Positions 33,454 through 42,484 of a stretch of DNA of 64,000 bases are shown piece by piece (the stretch's first letter is position 1; the number at the start of each line of letters is the position of its first letter). Source of the DNA: JAIEPT01 sp038217425. GTDB lineage: Bacteria > Planctomycetota > Planctomycetia > Gemmatales > Gemmataceae. Below the pieces are notes generated by a model that saw nothing but the letters and a program-made list of their open reading frames with translations, made no database searches and had not been told where the DNA came from. The position numbers were made by a program, and so were the translations under genes. Location: positions 1 through 64,000 of the forward strand of contig JBBQPM010000010.1 of the NCBI GenBank assembly GCA_038217425.1. Reading direction: 5' to 3'.

Positions 33454-34650
33454 TCAGATGACCGTCGCCAGCAACTCCTCCGCGGCGATCCGGGCGAACT
33501 CCGGGTCGTTGACGTGCAGGTCGAGTTCCCGCACATTCACGTTCGGGCTGATCCAGTTCCGCAAACTCTGAAACAACGCCTGATCCGCCTCCGGCCACCA
33601 GAACGGCTGTCCTTCGCGGTCAATCGCCGAGACGCCTCGAAGCGGCACGAGCACCGTCGTCGGTCCCTTGGCGGCACTGGCTTTGTGGGCGATCTCCTGG
33701 CCCAGCTTGTCGTTCTCCGCCGGCGTCGTTCGCATCAGGGTGACGTTGGCGTTGTGCTGATAAAATCGGCGGTCCTTGAACTTCTCGGGGACCGAGCCCC
33801 TGGGGCCGAAGTTGACCATGTCGAGGGCGCCGAGCGAAATCACCTGCGGCACCCCGGTGAGGGCAGCTGCGGTGAGTCGATCCCGACCGGCGCTGAGGAT
33901 GCCCCCCACGAGTTCGTCGGCCAGTTCGGTCGTCGTGATGTCGAGGACGCCTCGCACCAGACCGTCGCGCACGAACGATTCCATGGTCATGCCGCCTGTG
34001 CCGGTGGCGTGGAAGACGAGCACTTCGTAGCCGCGTCCTTCGAGGATGTCGCGCGCCGACTGCACGCACGGCGTGGTGACGCCGAACATGCTGGCGGCCA
34101 AGAGCGGCCGATCGTTGACATCGACGCAACGGGGTTGCCCGACCATGCCGACGAGCGCGAAGGCGGCGTTACGCAGCACGATCTTGCTGATGCGGTTGAG
34201 ACCGCAGATGTCGACGACCGAATGCATCATGAGAATGTCGCGCACGCCGACAAATGGCTTGACCTGCCCCGAAGCGAGCGTGCTGACCATGAGCTTGGGA
34301 ACGCCAAAGGGCAACGCGCGCATCGCGGCGGTGGCGATGGTCGTGCCGGCGGAGCCCCCCAGGCCGAGGATCGCGTCGACCTTACCCTCGAGATGCAGCG
34401 CCGTCACGATCTTGCTGGCGCCAAGCGCCGCGGCCTCGACGGCTCGGCCTCGATCCGTGGAAATCGAGGCCAGCGACGTCCCCGCGGCCTGGAAGACTTT
34501 GTTCCGGGCGAAATCCGGCGCGAACGTCGGAGCCCCCTGCGAACCGGCGTCGATCGTCAGCGTTTCCAGCCCCTGGGCACGCAATAAGTCGCGGACAAAG
34601 GCGAACTCCGTCCCCTTCGTATCGAACGTCCCCAGCAACACGACGGGCAT
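33454..34650 (-). CDS. Tm-1-like ATP-binding (UPF0261) family protein
   Basis: A 398-residue protein matching the Tm-1/UPF0261 family: VVLLGTFDTKGTEFAFVRD at the N-terminus, GLGGSAGTT, and a C-terminal HVNDPEFARIAAEELL. Plant Tm-1 inhibits tomato mosaic virus replication and its N-terminal half binds ATP. The bacterial members have no settled role; several lie in catabolic gene clusters. ATG 34650 with gagg seven bases upstream is chosen over a TTG at 34653. It follows a glycosidase-like gene by 23 bases, and the pair is probably co-transcribed. Confidence 0.85.
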   Translation of the reverse strand: MPVVLLGTFDTKGTEFAFVRDLLRAQGLETLTIDAGSQGAPTFAPDFARNKVFQAAGTSLASISTDRGRAVEAAALGASKIVTALHLEGKVDAILGLGGSAGTTIATAAMRALPFGVPKLMVSTLASGQVKPFVGVRDILMMHSVVDICGLNRISKIVLRNAAFALVGMVGQPRCVDVNDRPLLAASMFGVTTPCVQSARDILEGRGYEVLVFHATGTGGMTMESFVRDGLVRGVLDITTTELADELVGGILSAGRDRLTAAALTGVPQVISLGALDMVNFGPRGSVPEKFKDRRFYQHNANVTLMRTTPAENDKLGQEIAHKASAAKGPTTVLVPLRGVSAIDREGQPFWWPEADQALFQSLRNWISPNVNVRELDLHVNDPEFARIAAEELLATVI

Positions 34651-34673
34651 CAAAAGACCTCGGGGAATTGCGG

Positions 34674-35735
34674 TTAGTCGAGCATCTTGGCGACGGCGGT
34701 GCCGACGCCGGTGGCGCCGTAGCCGTTGCCGCAGTAAAACATCCGCAGCTGCCCGGCTTCCTCGATGACGTTGGGATACTCGACCATTCGGCTCTCCCAG
34801 CCTTTGCCGCTGGGGGCCATCGACAGGTTCTCGCCGACGGCGCCGCGCTGCCAGACGAGACCGTCTTCACTCACCGCTTCACACAACGAATACGCGCCGA
34901 ATCGCGTGCCGATGCCGGCGTAGATCGCTCGCCAACGGGTCCGCGTACGCCAGACGTTGAGCGCGATCGTCGCGGCGTTCTCGTACGTCGCCTCCCGGCG
35001 CGGCTGCAGCACGATCCGCTTGTTCGTCCACTTGAGCCCGTCGTACGACTCCGCAATCACCGATTGCTTCGCCTGATCGACGAGCAAGTCCTTGCTGGGG
35101 GTGCCGGTGGCGAGCGTGTAGTGCATGCGGTACAGAATCCGGCCATCTTTCTCGGGGATTTCGAGGATACGGCCGCCGCCGGCGATGCCGGTGTTTTTCG
35201 GAAACGCGGGGAAGCCGTCGCCCAGGAGGATGGGATCGTCGGAATGGCGTTTCCAGGTGATGAGATCGTCACTTGTGGCCAGGCCGATGCCGCGGAAGCC
35301 TTGCAACCCCCGACCGACGTCGGCGCTTCGGCCGGTGTAATACATGTGCCAGGTTCGGCCGATGCGGTGCACGCAGGGGAGGACGCACCAGGTTTGATCG
35401 AACGAGCCCTTGCCGCCCAGATCGAAGAGCGGGCCCTGCCGTTTCCATTGCCGCAGATTGTTGACGGGGGCGATGGCGAGACAGATGCGCCGGCGGCCGG
35501 CTTTATCGGCGCCGGCGTAGTAGAGCCAGTACTCGTCGCCGCGGCGCAGGACGAACGGATTCATGCAGCAGCCGACGTCGAATGTGTCGCCGCCGGGCGG
35601 GAGCACCGGGTTGTTTGCGTCCTTCTGCCAGACGTGACACTCGAACCGCTTTTCCTGAGCGGCGGCGCTCGCGAAGGTCAGACTGCCGGCGAGCGAGGCG
35701 CCGAGGAATGTGCGTCGAGTCAGCGGCGAGGTCAT
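34674..35735 (-). CDS. secreted glycosidase-like five-bladed propeller protein
   Basis: A 353-residue protein. The N-terminus (SPLTRRTFLGASLAGSLTFASAAAQ, recognised in parts) is a Tat signal, indicating folded export. The body resembles the GH43/GH32/GH130 five-bladed beta-propeller: NPFVLRRGDEYWLYYAG, HMYYTGR, LATSDDLITWKRHSDDPIL and MVEYPNVIEEAGQLRMFYCGNGYG. Catalytic acidic residues cannot be fixed from sequence alone. ATG 35735 with aggag eight bases upstream is used. It is followed by the Tm-1-like gene. Confidence 0.75.
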   Translation of the reverse strand: MTSPLTRRTFLGASLAGSLTFASAAAQEKRFECHVWQKDANNPVLPPGGDTFDVGCCMNPFVLRRGDEYWLYYAGADKAGRRRICLAIAPVNNLRQWKRQGPLFDLGGKGSFDQTWCVLPCVHRIGRTWHMYYTGRSADVGRGLQGFRGIGLATSDDLITWKRHSDDPILLGDGFPAFPKNTGIAGGGRILEIPEKDGRILYRMHYTLATGTPSKDLLVDQAKQSVIAESYDGLKWTNKRIVLQPRREATYENAATIALNVWRTRTRWRAIYAGIGTRFGAYSLCEAVSEDGLVWQRGAVGENLSMAPSGKGWESRMVEYPNVIEEAGQLRMFYCGNGYGATGVGTAVAKMLD

Positions 35736-35764
35736 GGCGGAGGCTCCTGTTCGCTGGAATCCTA

Positions 35765-36508
35765 TCACACCCAGACGGCCGAGCCCAGGCTTTCTTGCAA
35801 GAGTCCCACGCTTTTCGCGTCGAGATCGTTGTAGCGAAGGCTGATTTTCGCGAGCCGACTCCGCAGCGGCGAGTTCAGAAACGCCGACAGCCCCGCCTGG
35901 CTAATGCGATTGTCGCACAGGTAAAGTTCACGTAATCGGCCGAGGTGCGGCGACTCCGCGAGCGCCCGCAGCCCGTCGTCCCCCAGGCCCGTGCTGCTCA
36001 GGTTGAGCCGGCGTAAATTCCCCAGGTACGGCGACCTCGCCAAGACCTGCACCCCCTGATCGCGCAGCAGATTCTCCGAGAGATCGAGCGAATGATACCG
36101 CAGCATCTCCTCCGCCCGCGCCAGGTAGGGCGTGCGATTACGCAGGCCGCGCAGATGCAACTCGCGGATCGGATGCTCGGCCAGGATCGCGTCGGCATGT
36201 TGAAAGTACGAGTCGAACGAGAGCGCGATCTCTTCGACGAAGCCGCGTTGGAAGACCCAGTAGTCGACGTGTTGTTCGAGATCGCCGACCCAGTCGAGTT
36301 CGTGCTGAGCGAGGAGTTCGCGTTCGCGATTGTCGAGGTCGCCGACGAGTTCGGGATGGGCGGAGGTCCAGTGAAGCTGGCATTGCAGGCGAATGAACTC
36401 GGCACGATCGGGATCGTCAAAGTCGAGCCAGTCGGCCAGGCGCAAACGAGGTTGGTCGTCGTCCGGACGTCGGAGGACGGCACGCCAATACGCTTCCGGG
36501 AACCTCAT
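35765..36508 (-). CDS. TIGR02996 domain - leucine-rich repeat protein
   Basis: A 247-residue protein. Residues 1-50 form a TIGR02996 domain (EAYWRAVLRRPDDDQPRLRL, ADWLDFDDPDRAEFIRLQC), a module known mainly from Gemmata-type planctomycetes, where it occurs in dozens of paralogues. Residues about 115-240 contain leucine-rich repeats of the ribonuclease-inhibitor kind (NLRRLNLSSTGLGDDGLRAL, LRELYLCDNRISQAGLSAF). A protein-binding role is likely. ATG 36508 with gagga eight bases upstream is preferred to TTG 36523. Confidence 0.88.
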   Translation of the reverse strand: MRFPEAYWRAVLRRPDDDQPRLRLADWLDFDDPDRAEFIRLQCQLHWTSAHPELVGDLDNRERELLAQHELDWVGDLEQHVDYWVFQRGFVEEIALSFDSYFQHADAILAEHPIRELHLRGLRNRTPYLARAEEMLRYHSLDLSENLLRDQGVQVLARSPYLGNLRRLNLSSTGLGDDGLRALAESPHLGRLRELYLCDNRISQAGLSAFLNSPLRSRLAKISLRYNDLDAKSVGLLQESLGSAVWV

Positions 36509-36632
36509 GCGGGTGATCCTCAAAAACTGGAGAGTGCAGCTGCGATGCTCCTAAAATTGATATTAATCTGTGAAATGTCAAGCAAGAAATAAGATTTTGC
36601 GGATTGGGTCGGTTGCGCAGATTTCGCCGCGG

Positions 36633-36662
36633 TTGACACGCTTACCCGAAGTCCCGTAGGAT
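36633..36662 (+). promoter_or_regulatory. promoter for the gene at 36702
   Basis: A perfect TTGACA (36633-36638) and TAGGAT (36657-36662) spaced by 18 bases, 40 bases before the start. The 36509-36701 space is AT-rich and divergent; a minus-strand TTGACA (36576-36581) may serve the LRR gene but has no clear -10 box. Confidence 0.55.
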
Positions 36663-36701
36663 TGAGACTGCCAGTCGCCGATCACTTCCTGGGAGCTTCC
36701 C

Positions 36702-38060
36702 ATGCGTATTCTTTGTTTGAGTCTGATGGGTTGGGCGTTGTCCAACATCGCCTTCGCACAGGAAACGAAGCCAGCGAAGTCGATGTTCACCGCGTTTCAG
36801 GAAAGTCAGTTCCGCGCTGTACCGATGGCGTTCGTCCCTGGATTTAATTTGAAGGACGCGCTCCAACTGATTCAAGAACAGACGAAGGCCCGTGGCACGC
36901 AAGTGAACCTACTGGTAAACGTCACCGCATTTAAAGCCGAGGCGCTCCTGGGCGACGACGCTTCGGTTCTGGAAACCGGGATTCACTTTCCGAAGGTTTC
37001 TGAAATCACGAGCCTCCGGACCGCTCTTCGCAAGTACGTTGTGCCCCAACTGCCCGTACACTTGTCGAATGCCACCTTCCTCCTGCGTAAGGATCACATC
37101 GAAATCCTGCCGCAAAAACAGGCACACGCGCGGCTCCAAACGCTCGATGCGAGCGACTATTTCAAAAAGCCGCTCCAGCACGTCCTCGACGACATGGCCA
37201 CGCAAACCGGCATCTCGATCGTGCTCGACCCGCACAGCGGCAAAGCGAATTTGCCGATCACGATGAAGTTCCCCGCGCTCGCGAAGTTCGTAACCGCAGT
37301 GGGCGCCGTCGCCGAACTGGCAGGTCTCAAAGCCCACGTCGATGAGGCGGTGATCTACGTAGGCAAAGACCCCGCGGCCGCGTTCCGGGCCGTGGCCGGC
37401 AAACCATCGGGGCTAAAGCTCTCGGAGCTGGTCGCGGCTCAAGCGATGCGGACGAAGGACAAGTTGCCTTTGATGCTGAACGAGTCGATTTCGACATCGA
37501 TCTTCAGCGACGTTACTGAGCTAACGCTCAAGGACGGGCTCGATCTGGTGTACAATATGTTTCTTAGTAAGGGCAAGTCGGCCCCGTTTCTCGTCGATGT
37601 CGCGGCTTTCAAGGCGGAGGCTCCGACAGACGCCCCTCCCATTTTCGAAACAAAAATTCAGTTTCCCCGCGAGCCGCGAACCATGACTGTCCGGAAAACG
37701 CTCGAAGTCATCGTATCGCAGTTGCCGGAGAAGAACGGAGCATTCATCGTTCGCCCCGAATACATCGAAATCACCACACGTTATTTAGCTCGTCCCAAGT
37801 ATCAGAAGATTGAGGCGTTAGAATATCGCCGCAAGTCGCTGGATTACGTCCTCGACGACTTAGCGGCACACACGGGCGTTCCGATCCTGCTCGATCCGCG
37901 TTGCGACCGGGCGAAGACGCTGATCGACATCCGTTTTCTGGCGAACGTCGACATCGTGACTGCCGTGCGCGTCGTCGCGGACACGGCGGGCCTGAAGGTC
38001 CATTTTGATGGAAAACACATAACTGTGTTCAATGGCGACGCGCCGAAGAACGAGAAGTAG
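36702..38060 (+). CDS. secreted protein with duplicated STN-like domain
   Basis: A 452-residue protein with a signal peptide (residues 1-20). It contains an internal duplication: PLQHVLDDMATQTGISIVLDP and KSLDYVLDDLAAHTGVPILLDP, each followed by a similar strand-rich segment ending AGLKAHVDEAVIYVG or AGLKVHFDGKHITVF. The repeat resembles the secretin and TonB short N-terminal (STN) domain. No membrane barrel follows, so it is not itself a secretin. A gggag site precedes the ATG. The function is unknown. A similar half-repeat lies near the N-terminus (FNLKDALQLIQEQTKARGTQ). Confidence 0.7.
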   Translation: MRILCLSLMGWALSNIAFAQETKPAKSMFTAFQESQFRAVPMAFVPGFNLKDALQLIQEQTKARGTQVNLLVNVTAFKAEALLGDDASVLETGIHFPKVSEITSLRTALRKYVVPQLPVHLSNATFLLRKDHIEILPQKQAHARLQTLDASDYFKKPLQHVLDDMATQTGISIVLDPHSGKANLPITMKFPALAKFVTAVGAVAELAGLKAHVDEAVIYVGKDPAAAFRAVAGKPSGLKLSELVAAQAMRTKDKLPLMLNESISTSIFSDVTELTLKDGLDLVYNMFLSKGKSAPFLVDVAAFKAEAPTDAPPIFETKIQFPREPRTMTVRKTLEVIVSQLPEKNGAFIVRPEYIEITTRYLARPKYQKIEALEYRRKSLDYVLDDLAAHTGVPILLDPRCDRAKTLIDIRFLANVDIVTAVRVVADTAGLKVHFDGKHITVFNGDAPKNEK

Positions 38061-38111
38061 ACGTTCGCCGTAGGCCGAGTAAGCAAGGTACTCCGAACTA
38101 CTGGGACAAAG

Positions 38112-38981
38112 ATGCCGCGAGCGTCGGCCGTCAAGGATTCGTGGATGTTGAACGAGCAGATGATCTCCGTGGCGGGCCAGGCGCTCAACGTCGCGGTCGG
38201 CCTACGCCAGGGCGTCCCGGCGGTGCTGCTGCATGGCGTGGTCCGGCGCTGGCAAGATTTCAGCAACGTATTGCCGACCCTGGCAGCGCGAACGCAGCCG
38301 TTCGCGGTCGATCAGCGCGGGCACGGCAAGTCGGCGCGGGGGGATCGCTATCTGGTGGCGGACTACGTCGCCGATGCGACGGCTTTCGTGCGAACCCTGG
38401 AATCGCCCGCGGTCCTCGTCGGTCATTCGCTGGGCGCGGTGGTTGCGCTGGGCGTCGCCGCCGCGCTGCCGGACCGGGTGCGGGCGATCGTGCTCGAAGA
38501 TCCCCCTTCCGCGAAATTCCTGGCGACCTTGAAGGGGACCGCGTATGACGTCCAGTGGCAGGCGATGCATGCGCTGGCGGGATCGACTCGGCCCCTCAAG
38601 GAAATGGCTGCCGCCCTGGCCGACGTGCGACTCCCCGGCGGCATCCGCGTCGGGGATGTTCGGGATGCGGCCGCCTTGCGCTTCCTGGCTCGGTGTCTCC
38701 GCGATCTAGATCCGGCCGTGCTGACTCCGGTCCTCGAAGGCCGCTGGCTCGCCGGCTTCGATCCGCTGGCGGCCGCTGCCCTGGTGAAATGTCCCGCGCT
38801 ACTGCTCGCGGCGGATGTCAGCGTCGGCGGCATGTTGCCCGGCGCGGATGCGGACGCCCTGGCCGCTGCGCTTGCAGATCCGGTGCGCGTCGATCTCCCC
38901 AGGGTCGGCCATTTGATTCATGGAACCCTCCCGGATGGGTATCTGCGTCTGACTTCGAATTTCCTGGATTCACTCGAATGA
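38112..38981 (+). CDS. alpha/beta hydrolase
   Basis: A 289-residue protein of the alpha/beta hydrolase fold. LLHGVVRRW carries the oxyanion region, DQRGHGKS the second motif, the nucleophile is Ser106 in VGHSLGAVV, and the likely catalytic histidine is in RVGHLIHG near residue 266. No signal peptide is evident. Its stop overlaps the amidohydrolase start (ATGA), so the two enzymes are probably made together and may act in sequence on one substrate. The first ATG at 38112 has only a weak site; internal starts at 38145 or 38160 are possible. Confidence 0.85.
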   Translation: MPRASAVKDSWMLNEQMISVAGQALNVAVGLRQGVPAVLLHGVVRRWQDFSNVLPTLAARTQPFAVDQRGHGKSARGDRYLVADYVADATAFVRTLESPAVLVGHSLGAVVALGVAAALPDRVRAIVLEDPPSAKFLATLKGTAYDVQWQAMHALAGSTRPLKEMAAALADVRLPGGIRVGDVRDAAALRFLARCLRDLDPAVLTPVLEGRWLAGFDPLAAAALVKCPALLLAADVSVGGMLPGADADALAAALADPVRVDLPRVGHLIHGTLPDGYLRLTSNFLDSLE

Positions 38982-40258
38982 AAACCGCCACCGGCGTCAC
39001 GCTGATCTCGAATGGAACCGTCATCGACGGCGCCGGCACGCCGCCGATCGCGGACGGCGCCGTCATCCTGCGCGCAGGCCGCATCGCCTACGTCGGGCCC
39101 GCCAGTGATGCGCCGCCGATCGAGCCCGACGCGGTCCGCATCGACGCCCTCGGCGGCAGCATTTTGCCGGGGTTGGTGGAAGCTCATTTTCATCCGACGT
39201 ACTTCAACGTCGCTGCACTCGAAGATCTCGACATCAAGTATCCAGTCGAGTACGTCACGCTGCTCGCCGCCGCCAACGCCAAGCTCGCCCTGGAGTGCGG
39301 CTACACGGCGGCGCGCAGCGGGGGCAGCCTCTTCAATATTGATGTTTGGCTCAAGAAAGCGATCGAAGCCGATCTTTGTCCGGGCCCCCGTTTGGCTTCG
39401 AGCGGGCGCGAAATCTGCGGCGTCGGCGGGCTCATGGACTGGAACCCCGACTTCCGCAAGATCGGCATGGACGGCCTGGTCCTGCTGGTGAACGGCCCCG
39501 ATGAGGCTCGCAGCGCCGTCCGCAAGCTGGTGAAGGACGGCGTCGAATGGGTGAAGACGTATCCGACCGGCGACGCCGCCGCCCCGGACGCCAACGATCA
39601 TCACACGCTCTGCATGACTTTCGAGGAGATGAACGCCGTGGTGGCGACGGCGCACAATCATCGTCTGAAAGTCACCGGCCATTGCCGGGCGACGGCGGGA
39701 ATCAAGAACGCCCTCCGCGCTGGCTACGACGCCATCGAACACGGCACATTCATGGACGCCGAGGCGCTCGACCTGCTGCTGGCCCGCGACGTGCCGTGCG
39801 TGCCGGCGCTGTACTTCGAAAAGGCGAGCATCGATCACGGCCCGGCCCTGGGGATGTCGCAGCGCGTGGTCGACGGCCATCGGGAAACGCTGGAAGCGGG
39901 AGCCGAAAGCGCGCGCATGATTCTCAAGGCGGGGGGCCGACTTGGCATGGGGGGCGACTACGGCTTCGCCTGGAACCCGCACGGCGACTACGCGAAGGAG
40001 CTGAGCTTCTTCGTCCGTTATGTGGGTCTGGATCCGCTGACGGTCCTGAGCTGCGCGACCAAGACGGGGGCCGAGATCATGGGCCTGGGCGAGGTCATCG
40101 GCACCCTGGAAGTCGGGAAGCTCGGCGATGTGTTGATCGTGGACGGGGACGTGTTGGCCGACATCGCCGTGCTGGAAGATCGCTCGAAAATCTTGGCGGT
40201 GATGCAAGGCGGCCTCCTCAAAGCCGGTCGGCTGACGACTCGCTCCGCGCCGCAATAA
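38978..40258 (+). CDS. metal-dependent amidohydrolase family protein
   Basis: A 426-residue enzyme of the amidohydrolase superfamily. The metal site starts with EAHFHP (His70, His72). A likely carboxylated lysine lies in VEWVKTYP, and GHCRAT and IEHGTF supply further ligands; GGDYGF carries the final aspartate region. The beta-sandwich that flanks the barrel is formed by the two termini (LISNGTVIDGAGTPP, KLGDVLIVDGDVL). It resembles imidazolonepropionase/prolidase-type members. The frame is open upstream to 38555, but ATG 38978 overlaps the hydrolase stop. Substrate unknown. A family A inverted repeat follows after 57 bases. Confidence 0.88.
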   Translation: MKTATGVTLISNGTVIDGAGTPPIADGAVILRAGRIAYVGPASDAPPIEPDAVRIDALGGSILPGLVEAHFHPTYFNVAALEDLDIKYPVEYVTLLAAANAKLALECGYTAARSGGSLFNIDVWLKKAIEADLCPGPRLASSGREICGVGGLMDWNPDFRKIGMDGLVLLVNGPDEARSAVRKLVKDGVEWVKTYPTGDAAAPDANDHHTLCMTFEEMNAVVATAHNHRLKVTGHCRATAGIKNALRAGYDAIEHGTFMDAEALDLLLARDVPCVPALYFEKASIDHGPALGMSQRVVDGHRETLEAGAESARMILKAGGRLGMGGDYGFAWNPHGDYAKELSFFVRYVGLDPLTVLSCATKTGAEIMGLGEVIGTLEVGKLGDVLIVDGDVLADIAVLEDRSKILAVMQGGLLKAGRLTTRSAPQ

Positions 40259-40315
40259 CCCGCCGTTCCCGCCTTATACTTCACGCGGGTCGACTTGATG
40301 CATTGGCTTTTCTTA

Positions 40316-40374
40316 CCGAGCCGGAAGCGTTAGCGACGATCTTCGCGAAATCGTCGCTAACGCTTCCGGCTCGG
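40316..40374. repeat. family A long inverted repeat (copy 2)
   Basis: Perfect 25-bp arms, 40316-40340 and 40350-40374, with a 9-base loop. The core matches copies at 22673 and 62922, except that gtgag/ctcac is gttag/ctaac here: both halves changed together. Outer gcatt/aatgc can extend it. It lies 57 bases after the amidohydrolase stop. Confidence 0.95.
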
Positions 40375-40399
40375 AAATGCAACGCCTCGTTTCCGACCG

Positions 40400-40428
40400 C
40401 GGACAGTATAACTGAATTCGAGTATAAC
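40400..40428 (+). promoter_or_regulatory. possible promoter for the gene at 40508
   Basis: CGGACA (40400-40405) and TATAAC (40423-40428) are 17 bases apart; another TATAAC lies at 40407. Match to consensus is moderate. It stands between the inverted repeat and the gene. Confidence 0.4.
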
Positions 40429-40507
40429 GGCAGAGCCGATTCGTGCTGCGTCCACCGATCGTCGAGCCGGACGCAGCCGCAGATTCCATCCCAACGGAGG
40501 TCTGGCC

Positions 40508-42229
40508 ATGGTTCGCTTTCTGGTGCTATGCTTCGCGCTTATTCCCGCGGCCCTGCAGGCTCAGGTCGAGTACCTGCCGCCCGATGCCCATTTCTTTTTC
40601 CAGTGGGAAGGGACCAAGGCGTTCCCGGAGAAGCGCGCCAAGACCGGCTGGGGCAAGACGCTGAATAGCGAGACTGGAACCTTCTTCAAGGCGGTCTGGG
40701 ATTACGGCAAGGACACGGTGGAAGCGCTCCAGGGCAACGGCACGCTTCCCCCGGAGGCGGCGGGAGCGATTCGCGACGGCATGGAATCCCTGGGCGTCGT
40801 TTACGAACATGGGTTCTGCGTCGCCGGGCGGATGGACAATTTCAATCCGCCTCAAGGGGTGATCGTGGCCGTGTTCCCCAAGGGGGCCGCGGGGAGCGCG
40901 CCGATCCTGACCCTCGCCAAGAAACTGTGCGCCCTGGACGGACAAAACCCGGCCGAGACCAAGACCGGCGGCCGAACCATCTACTCCATCGAAGACAATG
41001 AAGGGCACCTCGGCTGGTGGCGCGACGGCGATACCGTCATCTTCGTCCTGGGAAATGAGCGCCCCGATATTTACGCCAGGAAGATGGATCAGAAACTCTT
41101 CGGACTCGCGAAGCATCCGCTCTACCAGCAGGTCATGAAGAAGGACGATTTCCCCAGCGACCTGCGCGGCTTCATCGACGTTGCGGGGTTCGTGAAGATG
41201 GTGGGTGAGAAAGTCCCTGAAGCGCAAGGGCCTCTCAAAGACACGGGGTTGGAAGGGCTCAAGAGCCTGACGCTGCGTTCGGGCCCGGCCGGCGAGGCGC
41301 ACCGGACGATTATCGAATGGGACATGCCCAAGCCGCGGCGCGGTCTGCTGGCAATGTTCTCGGAGAAGAAGCTCGACCTCAAGGATCTGCCGCCGTTACC
41401 GCAACGCGTCAGCGCCTTCTCCGCGACGACTTTCAATCTGGGCGTCGCCTACGAGTCCTTTCTCGACGGCTTCGACGGCGTCGCCAAGGCGGTGACGGGC
41501 GGCGAACTCAGCATGCGCCAGCTCGTCAAGATGGGCGAAGCGTTCATCGGCGTCGATCTCAGCAAGGACGTCTTCGCCTGCTTTGGCGATATGTACGTCG
41601 GCTACCGCAGTCTCGACGACGACGGCGGGCTTCCCCTGTTTTCCGGAGTCCAACTTTTCAAGGTGAAGGACGAAGCGAAGCTGAAGAAGTCGCTCGACAC
41701 AATGCTCAAGGCGATTCCGCAGAACGAGGCGATCGAGGTCAAACGGCGCACCTTTGAAGGCGTCGAAATCATCGAGATGCGCATGCAGGGGCCAAAGAAC
41801 GTGGGCCCCGCCGAACTTCTCTTGCTCGGCGGAGGGCAGTTGACGTCGGGGCTGCCGAGCTTCGCGATCGACCGAGGTTGGCTCATTATCGGCACGCATG
41901 TGCAGCACGTGCAAGGACAGATCCTGCGGTCGCAAGGGAAATTGCCGGTCTGGCAGCCGGACGCGCGGTTCAAGACGGCGCTCAAGACGTTGCCAAAAGA
42001 TTTCACGTCGGTCGACATGATCGACTTGGCCAGCGGTCTCGAGCGCGTGCTCCGTTTGTTGCCCACCGGGGTAAACTTGGGCAACAATTTCACGGGCCTC
42101 GTGGGCATGAAGGAGTTCGACAGCGGCCTGATCCCGCACCCGCGCTGGGCGACCCGGCATCTATTTCCCGTGGTGGGGGTGACGAGCCAGCATGGCGACG
42201 TGATTCGAACGGAGTATCGCACGCCTTGA
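40508..42229 (+). CDS. secreted hypothetical protein, DUF3352-like
   Basis: A 573-residue protein with a signal peptide (residues 1-19, cleavage before QVEYLPP). The rest has no catalytic motif that I can see. The alternation of PDAHFFFQWEGTKAF, GFIDVAGFVKM, LKKSLDTMLKAI and GWLIIGTHVQHVQ resembles the DUF3352 group of secreted planctomycete and cyanobacterial proteins. That assignment is tentative. An acggagg site precedes the ATG by seven bases. A cacagag-type inverted repeat lies downstream. Confidence 0.7.
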   Translation: MVRFLVLCFALIPAALQAQVEYLPPDAHFFFQWEGTKAFPEKRAKTGWGKTLNSETGTFFKAVWDYGKDTVEALQGNGTLPPEAAGAIRDGMESLGVVYEHGFCVAGRMDNFNPPQGVIVAVFPKGAAGSAPILTLAKKLCALDGQNPAETKTGGRTIYSIEDNEGHLGWWRDGDTVIFVLGNERPDIYARKMDQKLFGLAKHPLYQQVMKKDDFPSDLRGFIDVAGFVKMVGEKVPEAQGPLKDTGLEGLKSLTLRSGPAGEAHRTIIEWDMPKPRRGLLAMFSEKKLDLKDLPPLPQRVSAFSATTFNLGVAYESFLDGFDGVAKAVTGGELSMRQLVKMGEAFIGVDLSKDVFACFGDMYVGYRSLDDDGGLPLFSGVQLFKVKDEAKLKKSLDTMLKAIPQNEAIEVKRRTFEGVEIIEMRMQGPKNVGPAELLLLGGGQLTSGLPSFAIDRGWLIIGTHVQHVQGQILRSQGKLPVWQPDARFKTALKTLPKDFTSVDMIDLASGLERVLRLLPTGVNLGNNFTGLVGMKEFDSGLIPHPRWATRHLFPVVGVTSQHGDVIRTEYRTP

Positions 42230-42307
42230 GTTCGTACAATACCGGTTTGACAAATAACGAGCCGCCTCCGGTCGCCTAGTTGCCGGGCAAATACAAAGTC
42301 AAGAAGG

Positions 42308-42410
42308 CGAGCCACCGAGGGCACAGAGAACACAGAGGAAATAGCGGACCTTCGTGAAGTTCGCCGCAGGTTTTGCATTCCTCCGTGTCCTCTGTGCTCT
42401 CTGTGGCCCG
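42308..42410. repeat. cacagag-type inverted repeat (copy 2)
   Basis: Arms 42308-42340 and 42378-42410 match at 28 of 33 positions, around a 37-base loop. The motif (cgagccac.gagggcacagag) parallels the element at 24996. It lies 79 bases after a stop codon and 75 bases before mutL. The rest of 42230-42484 has no visible gene. Confidence 0.88.
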
Positions 42411-42484
42411 ACTTTTATTGACGAACCTCTTTTTGCCCGAGCCCTTCGTGACCGGGACGGCTCGTTTGCTTCTTCCCGTTCAGG